From an uncultured bacterium (GTDB taxonomy: Bacteria > Bacteroidota > Bacteroidia > Bacteroidales > Muribaculaceae), in the NCBI GenBank assembly GCA_905214715.1, contig CAJMMT010000011.1:38988-102987 (forward strand): a DNA stretch of 64,000 bases, given 5' to 3'. Within the stretch, counting starts at the first letter, position 1. Each line of letters begins with the position of its first letter. Of the stretch, positions 55,595-64,000 are shown piece by piece. The notes beneath the pieces are model-generated. The model was not told the origin of the DNA, ran no database searches, and saw only the letters and a program-made list of their open reading frames with translations. The translations under genes and the position numbers were made by a program.

Positions 55595-55601
55595 ACAGTC
55601 T

Positions 55602-57158
55602 ATGAAAACACACATCCTTATTCTGGCCGCGATGACCTTTCTGACGGCCTCCTCGCAGACATTTCAGAACCCGACTGTTCTGTCGCCGGGCGAAGTGTCG
55701 ATACCCGTAGATGGAATACGAGCCACCGGATATTACACCTACACGGCTCCGACCGACCAGCTGCTCACCCTTTACATACCTTCTCCCGACGCGACTCTCT
55801 ATGTTTCAGAACAGCCGAAGGAAAATCCCACCTACAGCGAACTGCCGGTAATGGGCAGACGCATGACCGCCGACAACAAGATGCGCTACCGACTCCTGGC
55901 CCAAAAAGGGAAACAGCTGTTCATGAAAACCTCTTTCATCTGCTGGGACTTGCCTGAAAGCGGCAATTTCATGATTGACGTTTCTACCGAAGATATTTCC
56001 TATAAGGATGGTTATACGCCCTCCGACCCGATTATAGGCGCGGAGGAATCCACCATATATCTGCCACTGACAGTAGACAGCGACGCCATTATGAAACCGG
56101 TGTATGTCTCTTTCGACACAGACCAATACGGGTATTTATCACTCGATTTCGAGCCGAGCGTCACTCAGATAGATTACTCATATGGAAATTCAGATGATTA
56201 TATCTATCTGAAACATAACTACGTGATGGAAGAAAACCAGACCGTGGGAGCTAAAGCCATGCTGCCTGTAAAACCGGGCGAGCATATAATGTTCCGGATA
56301 AAAGGATTCGCGCCATCGATATTGACCCTCAAACAGATTGACCCTGAACCGGGTACAATATGCGAGTTCCCCCTGGATGTCGAACCGGGCACTGTAACAT
56401 TGCCGGGCGGCACCTCCGACTTCTATTACCGTATAAAACCGGAAGAGGAATCATATATTGAAATAACATCGCCTTATTCCCTGCCGGGCGGATTCGTAAG
56501 GGTTATGATGGACTGCAACGGATTCGGAGCATTCACCATATATGATGAACTGAACCTCCGCGCCCATGTCTGGGACAATATGGAATATATAATCCATGTC
56601 AGCAGACCGGAGGCTCCCGACCGGCCGGAGGAATTCGAGCTAAGGCTGACCCCTGAACTTCCGAGCGACAGTTTCTACGGCGCGGAAGAGATTGAACCCG
56701 GAAACCGATACGAGACCTTGCCTTTCGCCGGCACATATTATTACCGCATCACAGCCCCGGACCTTATAGGGAGCACACTGAAGCTGACCACCCTTGAAAA
56801 TCCGGCTGACAGCGACACCAGGGCAAGCCTGTTTGACGCCGACAATGATTTCGATGTAATAGCTACCGGACTGAACCTCGAATATACAGTGAAACCGAAC
56901 GCCTCATACGTGCTGAAATATTCCGTGTTCGACAACCGTCTGGCCCTGCCGTTCAGCTTCAGCTTCGAAGGGGGCGAATCGGGTATAGCGGAAATGGAAG
57001 AGGGGGATGCGGCACACAACGGAACGCTCAGGGTCTCCACTCCCGATGGAAAACCGGTAGGGGAGTTCAGCTCGGAACCGGAGATGCTGCGCACGCTGAC
57101 ACCGGGACTATATATTGTAATCCGGGAAGGGGGAAGCGAAAAGATAACAGTGAAATAA
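55602..57158 (+). CDS. Secreted beta-rich protein with sorting-like C terminus
   Basis: A 518-residue exported protein of unknown function (signal peptide about 1-18, TASSQ). It contains repeated beta-sandwich units with a FYYRI/YYYRITAP-type strand, for example TSDFYYRIKPEEESYIEI and FAGTYYYRITAPDL, similar to those in the next gene. The C terminus (RVSTPDGKPVGEF ... LTPGLYIVIREGG) resembles type IX sorting domains. It probably arose with the 909-residue neighbour by duplication. Confidence 0.72.
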   Translation: MKTHILILAAMTFLTASSQTFQNPTVLSPGEVSIPVDGIRATGYYTYTAPTDQLLTLYIPSPDATLYVSEQPKENPTYSELPVMGRRMTADNKMRYRLLAQKGKQLFMKTSFICWDLPESGNFMIDVSTEDISYKDGYTPSDPIIGAEESTIYLPLTVDSDAIMKPVYVSFDTDQYGYLSLDFEPSVTQIDYSYGNSDDYIYLKHNYVMEENQTVGAKAMLPVKPGEHIMFRIKGFAPSILTLKQIDPEPGTICEFPLDVEPGTVTLPGGTSDFYYRIKPEEESYIEITSPYSLPGGFVRVMMDCNGFGAFTIYDELNLRAHVWDNMEYIIHVSRPEAPDRPEEFELRLTPELPSDSFYGAEEIEPGNRYETLPFAGTYYYRITAPDLIGSTLKLTTLENPADSDTRASLFDADNDFDVIATGLNLEYTVKPNASYVLKYSVFDNRLALPFSFSFEGGESGIAEMEEGDAAHNGTLRVSTPDGKPVGEFSSEPEMLRTLTPGLYIVIREGGSEKITVK

Positions 57159-57253
57159 AAACCTTGCAATGACAAGCTTGGGAAACCTGCATCCCATGTA
57201 TTATCAGTGCACTCAAGAGAAAAATAAATTAACACCAACAAACAATTACTCTT

Positions 57254-59983
57254 ATGACAAAAACCTTTATGAAATTGTTTGGGCTGGCTTGCACATTAGC
57301 CTTGCCGTTGGCAATGACGGCCCAGACCGCAGACTCACCCTTGACGGTTGTCCCGGGCGAGAACTCCTATGAAAACACTTCAGGGAGCAGCATGAGTGTC
57401 TATTACACTATGACTCCGGACGAAGATGCCTTGGTAACATTGGAAGGCATCAGTATATCCACTATCAAAGAAGATGATGTGGAGATTCCGAGTTGCTACC
57501 TTACAAACCCTACAAAAACCATGTTCCTGGCACAGGAAGGCAAGACGTATACATTCTACAATTACGTTTACAGCGATGAAAGCAGTACTTTCACCGCCAT
57601 CTTCACTCCCAAGCCATATAATAACGGACGCGACCAGGCCAATCCCATAATCCTTGAACAGGGCGAAAACTTCTTCCCATGTACCAGGGAAGGGGGCTGG
57701 GGAACACCCAACATACCTGTATATGCCAAATTCACATCGCCTCAGGACGGCAAGCTGGTCATTACTACCGCAAGCTCACTGAGCGGTTTCTACCGCCTTA
57801 TGCCTGATGGCAATAAGGTAGCGATAGAATTATCATACTCAAACAATTACAGAAATGTGATAATGATTGACAAGGATGAGGAGCTTCTGTTTGAACTCTC
57901 ATATTCCTATGGCACTATCCTTAGCTTCAAGGTTGAAGACAGCGTTCCCGGCGCCAGCGAGGATGAACCTTTCAGGACACAGGCGGGAGAGAATGTGATA
58001 CCGGCGGCTGCAGGCACCTACTGGTACTCGTTCACCACACCATCAGTACTGGATAAATACTATGTAACCATCACATCAGACTGCGACTATCCGGTAGCGA
58101 TAATGAGCAACGGCTACACCCAGGCATCGTGCAATACGATGGCTATACGCGAATCGTTCGGAGGTGGTGTGACCAACCTGATAAAGATAGAGAAAGAGAC
58201 AGCCACCGAGACCGACGAGACATTCAATCTTGAATTTAACGCACCCGAGCCTTACGACAATTTCAAGACCGCCGAATTCATCAACGCCGGAGAGGATGTG
58301 AAGACCCCCGCCTTTGCCGGAAGATACTTCTACCGCATACAGGCTCCGGAGACCGGAAGCTGGTTCCTCGATGTGCAATCATTATTCCAGGATGCCACGG
58401 AATTATCCGTTTACACCGAAAGCAACGACTGGAGTTATTTAGCAACCGGAGCTCCCGTACGCTGTGAGGTGGAAGCCGGGAACAGCTACGTGATCAAAGC
58501 TACCGCACCCCAGAATCAGCTCGGAGCCACATTCGTGGCCTCGTTCGCCGAAGTCCAGAAAGGTCAGACAGCCGCCAATCCTCTTCCTGTAGAGGAGGGT
58601 GTTAACGACGTGCCGCTCTGGAACTCCGTATACTACACCTATACTCCTGATACGGACTGCTGGGTGGTTATCGAACACACCGGAGTGGCGGTGAACTCGG
58701 TAAAACAGGACGGCCTTTATACCGCTGTATCTTCTTATGGTGAAAACAAGACCCGTTTCGAGGCCCTGGCAGGCAAGCCTTACATAATTTGCTTTGATCT
58801 CGTTCAGGAACGCGCGACTTTCACGTTGACGGAGATGGCATATCAACAGGGTGAATCGAGCACCAACCCGATAGATATTACGAGCGGCGAGACCAAACTG
58901 CCCGAATTTGGCGGCAAGGTATGGTACAGATTCGTAAGCGACCGGGATGGCTTCATCAATATAAGCACGACACTTGCTTACGCATCCGGCAACTCGGTAG
59001 AACTGTATATCAACGAAATTACCAATTCGGGCCGCATTACCATGGGCACCGAAGGGTATTATCCCGACTACACCTTCAAACCTATCAGGAACGGTATCAT
59101 GAAGGGAGATGTAGCCTATATCTGTGTATCATACAACGAGGCAACAGAAGGTGCGTCTATCACTGTAACCACTTCGGAAGCCAACCCGGGCGAGACCATC
59201 GGAACAGCCATACCTATCGATTTCGTGAACGATATGACATATACCTTCCCCACAACGGGCGATCCGATGTGGTACAGCATCGAATTACCCGCCGGTATGT
59301 TGAAAATAAAGGCAAACGACTACGTTACCCTATATCTCTATTCGGCAGACGGTAAGAATCAACTCGCGAGAGCTGAATATGATTACGCCGATTATGGTTA
59401 TGTGCTGAAAGCCGGGGTGGAAGAAGGCAAATACCTTATCTGCGTCAGCTATGCTACAAACGATATAACCACCACCATAAGCGTAAGCGAACCCGAACCG
59501 GGCCAGACCCCGGCTACCGCAATTGTTATTGAAAATGCGGGCGACCCGACCGAGTTCGAGATTCCGAAGCTTGAAAGAGGAGAGCAGCGTTGGTACTGCA
59601 TAGATCTGTATGAAGGCGAACTGTCGTTCAAGGCAGAGGATTCTCTTGGCGGATATCTGTATGCCGAAGGCGATTACGACAACAGCCTCGCATATATCTC
59701 GTACGATTGGGATGCGGACGAATCTACGTTCAACAACATCGCGATTCCCGCTGCCGGCCGTTACTATTTCAAGATAACAAGCACATACCTCACGGTAGCT
59801 TATGCTACACTCACCGGCACGGCACTCGTGCATGAGGTAGTTGGAGTAGAGGGTATCGAAGCCGACGGCACCGACGCCGAATACTACACTCTCGACGGTA
59901 TCAAGGTAAGCGGCAAGCTTGCTCCGGGTATGTATGTACGCGTAGCCGACGGCAAGGCCACCAAGGTAGCTGTCAAACGCTGA
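57254..59983 (+). CDS. Large secreted protein built of repeated PPC-like beta domains
   Basis: A 909-residue exported protein with a signal peptide (about 1-23, MTAQ). Seven to eight units of about 100 residues follow a common plan: a PI/PL...xGEN/GET opening, then a W/Y-Y-x-F/I strand (GTYWYSFTTP, GKVWYRFVSD, DPMWYSIELP, EQRWYCIDLY). This resembles bacterial pre-peptidase C-terminal domains. The end, EYYTLDGIKVSGKLAPGMYV, looks like a type IX sorting signal. There is no catalytic domain, so an adhesin or surface-binding role is plausible but unproven. Confidence 0.75.
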   Translation: MTKTFMKLFGLACTLALPLAMTAQTADSPLTVVPGENSYENTSGSSMSVYYTMTPDEDALVTLEGISISTIKEDDVEIPSCYLTNPTKTMFLAQEGKTYTFYNYVYSDESSTFTAIFTPKPYNNGRDQANPIILEQGENFFPCTREGGWGTPNIPVYAKFTSPQDGKLVITTASSLSGFYRLMPDGNKVAIELSYSNNYRNVIMIDKDEELLFELSYSYGTILSFKVEDSVPGASEDEPFRTQAGENVIPAAAGTYWYSFTTPSVLDKYYVTITSDCDYPVAIMSNGYTQASCNTMAIRESFGGGVTNLIKIEKETATETDETFNLEFNAPEPYDNFKTAEFINAGEDVKTPAFAGRYFYRIQAPETGSWFLDVQSLFQDATELSVYTESNDWSYLATGAPVRCEVEAGNSYVIKATAPQNQLGATFVASFAEVQKGQTAANPLPVEEGVNDVPLWNSVYYTYTPDTDCWVVIEHTGVAVNSVKQDGLYTAVSSYGENKTRFEALAGKPYIICFDLVQERATFTLTEMAYQQGESSTNPIDITSGETKLPEFGGKVWYRFVSDRDGFINISTTLAYASGNSVELYINEITNSGRITMGTEGYYPDYTFKPIRNGIMKGDVAYICVSYNEATEGASITVTTSEANPGETIGTAIPIDFVNDMTYTFPTTGDPMWYSIELPAGMLKIKANDYVTLYLYSADGKNQLARAEYDYADYGYVLKAGVEEGKYLICVSYATNDITTTISVSEPEPGQTPATAIVIENAGDPTEFEIPKLERGEQRWYCIDLYEGELSFKAEDSLGGYLYAEGDYDNSLAYISYDWDADESTFNNIAIPAAGRYYFKITSTYLTVAYATLTGTALVHEVVGVEGIEADGTDAEYYTLDGIKVSGKLAPGMYVRVADGKATKVAVKR

Positions 59984-60017
59984 TACGAGTTACATCAACT
60001 ACAAAGATCTCTTTTAT

Positions 60018-60050
60018 ACAAAGGGCGTGGCCAAAAGCCACGCCCTTTGT
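60018..60050 (+). terminator. Terminator after the 909-residue protein gene
   Basis: ACAAAGGGCGTGGC / GCCACGCCCTTTGT, 14 perfect pairs with a CAAAA loop, 35 nt after the stop. Confidence 0.85.
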
Positions 60051-60092
60051 TCAATATACTGACGGACACGAGCCATCCTATCCGACAGCCTC

Positions 60093-60308
60093 CATCTCCG
60101 AGGGCCCCGGAGACACGTAGCCAATCGCCGATGGGTATTTATGGTAAGCGCAGATAGTATTTGCGCATTCTACCAGTCGTCATAACCGTCGGTAGAGGAG
60201 GGCCTAAAGGAGAGGTTAGAAGAGAGGCGAAAGGAGGGATTAGAGGAGGGGCGCCATCTCCGAGGGCACTCCGGGATGCGCAGCCTGCCGATGATGGGAA
60301 TTTACAAT
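60093..60308. repeat. Imperfect direct repeat flanking a polypurine tract
   Basis: CATCTCCGAGGGC occurs at 60093-60105 and 60255-60267. Each is followed by CCGG, AGCC and CCGATG-GGxATTTA at similar distances, giving two units of about 50 bp. Between them, 60191-60253 is nearly all purine with short GGAG-rich repeats. No gene is seen in this stretch. Confidence 0.6.
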
Positions 60309-60477
60309 CCGGAAGGAAACGAAGCGGCTGAACCGGGAGTCCGGAAATCTATACAAATAAAAGGAAGCGGATATAGATAATATATTATATCATCGTGCCT
60401 CAATCTGGAATTTTTCAAACGAGAAATTATCATAAATTATCAGTTGAAAAAATATTTTTATTTTTCTTTTCATTTTG

Positions 60478-60509
60478 TTTGGTTCTATTAAAAGTTTATA
60501 CTACCTTTA
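60478..60509 (+). promoter_or_regulatory. Promoter of the 296-residue secreted protein gene
   Basis: TTTG (60478-60481), 20 nt, TACCTTTA (60502-60509). The surrounding block TTAAAAGTTTATACTACCTT and GCGCGAAACC recurs before the gene at 61747. The upstream block AAATTATCAGTTG also recurs. Confidence 0.68.
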
Positions 60510-60555
60510 GCGCGAAACCTATGCCACTTATCATAAACCTATAATACTTGCCATT

Positions 60556-61446
60556 ATGAAAAATTTCACAATTCTTTCTTGCGTAATGTTCCTTGCAACT
60601 TTGTCCCTACCGGCAAGTGCGCAAGATGATTATACTTACTTGAAGCTGTTCGAGGAGGGTAAGACTTGGAATGTGGTGGAAGAATACTATGATTGCGAGA
60701 CCCACGAAACATTCGTTGTTCCCAAACAAGTCAGCGTGGAAGATGAATGGTGGGACGGGGAACATCTTTTACATAGGTTTAACTGTTTTCATCAAGAGTC
60801 TCAGACTCCTTATTCTCGTTCATTCATGGAAGAAGAAAGTGTCATATACGAGAAAGATTATCAAGATGACCTTAAACTGATTGACTTTAACCTTCGCAAA
60901 GGTGATCGCGTGCCAGTTGAGCCTGAATTTATTCTGGAGCACGGATATTATGTGGTAAACGACGAAATAATCGATATCAAGGGCATCAAGCGAAGAATCT
61001 TATCAATTGGGGATGAAAAGGATGGAAAGCCTTTCACATACTGGATTGAAGGTATCGGCTCTATCGATGACTGGATTATGCAGATATATCCAGTACCGAC
61101 ATGTTCTCAATATTTAAAAAGCCGTCATATCTCGTCATGTTATCTGAATGGTGAATGCATCTTCTCTTACGAGGATTTTGAGGAATACATGCAGCGGAGC
61201 GGTGCCAGGTCGATTGGAGAGGATAGAAAAAACGGTTATCTATCGTTTGGCGGCAATTACATCGAATTGAACGGATATACCGGGAATGCGACCGTCGAGG
61301 TCTATTCGATGGACGGGACCCAGCGCATTTCGGAAGAGATGACCGGCATCCATGCCGTTTCCATCTTCGATCTCCCGTCAGGATGCTATCTGGCACGCGT
61401 CACTTTCCGGGACGGATCTTCCGATACTTTGAAATTTATAAAATAG
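60556..61446 (+). CDS. Secreted protein with sorting-like C terminus
   Basis: A 296-residue exported protein (signal peptide about 1-22, SASAQ). The main domain (about 25-210) carries the pattern GKTWNV ... GDRVP ... IEGIGSIDDW that recurs twice in the partial gene at 62684. The C terminus (VEVYSMDGTQRISEEM, LPSGCYLARVTF) matches type IX sorting domains. No function recognised. Confidence 0.75.
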   Translation: MKNFTILSCVMFLATLSLPASAQDDYTYLKLFEEGKTWNVVEEYYDCETHETFVVPKQVSVEDEWWDGEHLLHRFNCFHQESQTPYSRSFMEEESVIYEKDYQDDLKLIDFNLRKGDRVPVEPEFILEHGYYVVNDEIIDIKGIKRRILSIGDEKDGKPFTYWIEGIGSIDDWIMQIYPVPTCSQYLKSRHISSCYLNGECIFSYEDFEEYMQRSGARSIGEDRKNGYLSFGGNYIELNGYTGNATVEVYSMDGTQRISEEMTGIHAVSIFDLPSGCYLARVTFRDGSSDTLKFIK

Positions 61447-61452
61447 TTTTTT

Positions 61453-61613
61453 CCGGTCGCATCGCGTCGTGGCGCGATGCGACCGGTCTTATATTTATTT
61501 CATACCGCGGGGTACGCGAAGCCTTTCGCTACGCTTAAGGCTCCGCTACCCCGCGGCTATTCTCCGCATGCCCTCTACCGGGGCACGGGGCTACGCATCT
61601 CAGGGTGCGTAGC
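61453..61613 (+). repeat. Composite four-hairpin intergenic repeat, copy B
   Basis: Hairpin 1 (61453-61486): 14 perfect pairs, 6-nt loop. Then an 18-nt A/T-rich spacer, hairpin 2 (61505-61556, 52 nt; CCGCGGGGTA / TACCCCGCGG), CTATTCTC, hairpin 3 (TGCCC / GGGCA, 61569-61585) and hairpin 4 (GCTACGCA / TGCGTAGC, 61590-61613). Sizes and spacing of the first two match copy A exactly. It begins 7 nt after a stop codon and may also terminate that transcript. Confidence 0.78.
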
Positions 61614-61686
61614 TTGGAATGCACTTTTATTTCGTTATAAGAAATTATCAGTTGTAAAATGTTTTTTTGGTTTTTCCCTCATTATG

Positions 61687-61718
61687 TTTGATTTTGTTAA
61701 AAGTTTATACTACCTTAG
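61687..61718 (+). promoter_or_regulatory. Promoter of the 289-residue secreted protein gene
   Basis: TTTG (61687-61690), 20 nt, TACCTTAG (61711-61718). It is a duplicate of the block before 60556, including AAATTATCAGTTG about 50 nt upstream. Confidence 0.65.
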
Positions 61719-61746
61719 AGCGCGAAACCATTAAACCTTGTTCATC

Positions 61747-62616
61747 ATGAAGAAACTTACAATCATTTCTTTAGTTACATTCCTTGCAGTTTCGGCCTCT
61801 GCCCGTATACATGTGAAATCTAACGATCCGAAAGGATTGGAGTCGACCGAATACAGATATGACTATTCGGACGGTAAGAAAACCGAGATTGTCTGCAATT
61901 CCGTGGAAGATATAAACGTGGCGATACGCAACCTTTCCATGAATAGCGTCTATTCTGAATCCGAGGATGGATGTGCGATGGAATATTCCGTCGGAGATGC
62001 CCTCTTCTCCAATTTCGCTTATAACGGGGATCCGGATTATGACTTTGTTTTGAACGGACAGTATTTCTGGTATGTGAAGTCGGGCATTCTTCCTTCCGAA
62101 TTCTATCGGAATCCCGATAATATCGATGAAGGCGATTTCGATGCCCCGATGCTGCCGGGTATCGAGGAACGCCTCACGTTGCTTGACGGCTATACCCTCG
62201 ATGACGTGGAGGTAACAGTGGAGAGTATCGATACCTCCGACATAGGGGAAACGACATTGGCCAATTACTCCTATGTGATGGTAGGAAAACCGGCCATGCG
62301 TGACGGCTCACCCACGGAAGAGGGATATCTGCCAGAGCAGCCTTGCAGGAAGATAACGCGTGGTGAAGACGGACACTCGCTTATAGTGTATTTCGGCCAA
62401 TACAATCCCGAGACATGGAATCTGAAAGCGGTAACCGGTATAAAGGTATCGATAAAAGGCGCTCATATCGCTGACCGCGGTTCCTCGGTACGGACAATAC
62501 AGAACGGACAGCTTGACGGCGAAGCGGTATATTATGACATTCATGGAAGGAGCGTTACCGATCCCGTACCCGGAACAATCTATATCAAGGATGGCAAGAA
62601 GATCATAAACAGATAA
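61747..62616 (+). CDS. Secreted protein with sorting-like C terminus
   Basis: A 289-residue exported protein starting MKKLTIISLVTFLAVSASA. A TTG nine bases upstream is also open, but the ATG gives the better signal peptide. The middle is beta-rich without a known motif. The end, VYYDIHGRSVTDPVPGTIYI, then KDGKK, is a typical sorting-domain tail. Its promoter is a copy of that of the previous gene, though the mature proteins differ. Confidence 0.72.
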   Translation: MKKLTIISLVTFLAVSASARIHVKSNDPKGLESTEYRYDYSDGKKTEIVCNSVEDINVAIRNLSMNSVYSESEDGCAMEYSVGDALFSNFAYNGDPDYDFVLNGQYFWYVKSGILPSEFYRNPDNIDEGDFDAPMLPGIEERLTLLDGYTLDDVEVTVESIDTSDIGETTLANYSYVMVGKPAMRDGSPTEEGYLPEQPCRKITRGEDGHSLIVYFGQYNPETWNLKAVTGIKVSIKGAHIADRGSSVRTIQNGQLDGEAVYYDIHGRSVTDPVPGTIYIKDGKKIINR

Positions 62617-62683
62617 TCCACGGAATGACTTTCGGTAGGGTAGGACATATCTTATAATTCGTCTTAATTTCAAATTCCAGTAT

Positions 62684-64000
62684 ATGAGAAAAACTATACT
62701 TAGCCTTGGGGTGAGTTGCCTGTTTGTAGCGGCGGCAGCTCAGGGGACGACTCCGGATGGCCCACCGAACCTGCTTTCCGCAGACCGTGTCTGGAACTAC
62801 GATATGCGTAAGATTTCGATGATTCCCACTCAGGTGGCGACTCCCGGTTTCAAATATCTTACCCCCACACCCGGTTTCCATTTCGAAGGGCGGAAGATTA
62901 TAGGTGATAAAACTTATGAGATATTCCGCGACGGTGCCGGGAATGAGGTAGCTTACATGCGTCAGGATGGCGGTAAAGTGTACCTCCGCACCGAATGCGC
63001 CTCCGGTTCCAAATGGGAATTCTCCATCCTGCCCCCGGATGGCTGCGACTTGCAGGATGAATACCTGCTGTATGATTTCGACAGCAATGTCGGCGATTCT
63101 TTCATGTCGGTTGGCTTTGATGATGCCTCAGGAACCACGGGCCAGGTACAGGAAGTGACAGTAACGGATGTGGAATATATCAGATGGGGCGATACCGAGT
63201 ATAAGGCTCTGACCCTTAAACCTTCCATGTTGGATAACGAGGATACCTTGATAAAAGTGATCGAGGGTGTGGGACCTCTGGTAGGTCTGCTCTGCAATCC
63301 GCAGTTCGGAAACCCCACTTCTGGAATGTCATGGGAATGGTATGATCTGGTCGACATGACCGATTCGGAGGGAGGTGTGCTTTTCCGGCCATACGATGAG
63401 AACCGATTCTTCTCGCAAGGAAAGAGGTGGATTGTGAAGAGCGATCATATGGACTCTGCCCGTCCGGATGTATCAACTACCTATGAAGTTACGGGAGAGA
63501 CCATGGTCGACGGTCAACCTGCGGCCATGATAAGCGCAGACGACGGGGATAAAGTCAGGAATGCGGAAGTTTTCTATGGTTATGAAAACAACGGAGTGGT
63601 CTATGTGGCTACCGAGGCCGAGAAAATATTCCGTCCCATGCTTGATTTCAACGTGCTTCCCGGTTATAAACTCGGCTTGAATCGCCTGTCGGGAGGTGAG
63701 ATAACGTTTGATGAGGATGCCGCCACAGTTGTCGATGTCGATCATAAGGTGATAGCGGAGACATTGCGTAAGGTCATTACAGTTGATTTTGGATCCGGCG
63801 CCCCCGGGGAAACGGCATGGATCGAGGAAATCGGCGCCACGCATCCCGACCGCATGCTGTATCAGTACGATGCCCCTGCCGACGGGTCCTGTATTCTGTA
63901 TGAATGCTGGCAAGGAGACCGATTGATCTTCAATTATAACGATTACGGGTCAGCGGATATTCCCGGTGGGTGGGGAAGTTGTCGGAGTATAGTGTTATCT
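62684..64000 (+). CDS. Secreted protein with two tandem copies of a conserved domain (runs off the window)
   Basis: An open frame of 439 codons from MRKTILSLGVSCLFVAAAAQ (signal peptide) to the last base, with no stop, so the gene is partial. Two related units are seen: residues about 30-215 (RVWNYDMRK ... LLYDFDSNVGDSF ... KVIEGVGPLVGLL) and about 245-420 (GKRWIVKSDH ... FNVLPGYKL ... WIEEIGATHPD). Both resemble the single domain in the gene at 60556. It starts 67 nt after the previous stop and may be co-transcribed. Function unknown. Confidence 0.78.
   Translation, partial: MRKTILSLGVSCLFVAAAAQGTTPDGPPNLLSADRVWNYDMRKISMIPTQVATPGFKYLTPTPGFHFEGRKIIGDKTYEIFRDGAGNEVAYMRQDGGKVYLRTECASGSKWEFSILPPDGCDLQDEYLLYDFDSNVGDSFMSVGFDDASGTTGQVQEVTVTDVEYIRWGDTEYKALTLKPSMLDNEDTLIKVIEGVGPLVGLLCNPQFGNPTSGMSWEWYDLVDMTDSEGGVLFRPYDENRFFSQGKRWIVKSDHMDSARPDVSTTYEVTGETMVDGQPAAMISADDGDKVRNAEVFYGYENNGVVYVATEAEKIFRPMLDFNVLPGYKLGLNRLSGGEITFDEDAATVVDVDHKVIAETLRKVITVDFGSGAPGETAWIEEIGATHPDRMLYQYDAPADGSCILYECWQGDRLIFNYNDYGSADIPGGWGSCRSIVLS

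Noticed and set aside
1..64000. CRISPR arrays, insertion sequences, prophage or rRNA genes
   Set aside because: No regularly spaced repeats, transposase or integrase motifs, phage modules or rRNA sequences were seen on either strand.

Overview
The window looks like chromosomal DNA of a gut Bacteroidales, most likely Muribaculaceae. The evidence is Bacteroidetes-type promoters (TTTG / TAnnTTTG), few Shine-Dalgarno sequences, many signal-peptide lipoproteins, secreted proteins with type IX-like C-terminal sorting domains, a fused gamma-alpha 2-oxoglutarate:ferredoxin oxidoreductase, viroplasmin-type RNase H and the Bacteroidetes dcw gene order. The genus is an inference.

Layout. 1-4.8 kb (minus): fatty-acid synthesis (acpP-fabF) and korAB. 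5.1-16 kb (minus): a run of seven genes, deoC, a secreted EEP-family nuclease/phosphatase, a TonB-dependent receptor, two OB-like lipoproteins and two secreted endonuclease I proteins. Together these suggest a dedicated system for scavenging extracellular DNA, and this is the most interesting locus here. 16.2-18.4 kb: a small accessory patch with a HigBA-type toxin-antitoxin pair, an orphan lipoprotein behind a G9 tract, and a structured intergenic repeat. 18.4-28.3 kb (minus): DNA and RNA maintenance (ruvC, an SRP RNA joined to tRNA-Thr, rnr, a DEDD exonuclease, uvrC, apt, mnmG, ybeY), with a perfect parS-like palindrome between apt and mnmG. 28.9-32 kb (plus): a hypothetical gene, a degenerate thioredoxin-like lipoprotein and comM.

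32-54.2 kb (minus): an almost unbroken run. It starts with the division and cell-wall cluster rsmH-ftsL-ftsI-murE-mraY-murD-ftsW-murG-murC-ftsQ-ftsA-ftsZ and continues into an rRNA methyltransferase, a membrane protein, pdxB, alkaline phosphatase, RNase H and queG. mraZ is absent from the expected place before rsmH. 54.4-64 kb (plus): a glycosyltransferase followed by five secreted proteins of unknown function, the last cut by the window edge. Two of these share a near-identical promoter block.

No rRNA operon, insertion sequence, prophage or CRISPR array was seen. All calls come from reading the sequence and recalling family motifs; no searches were run.
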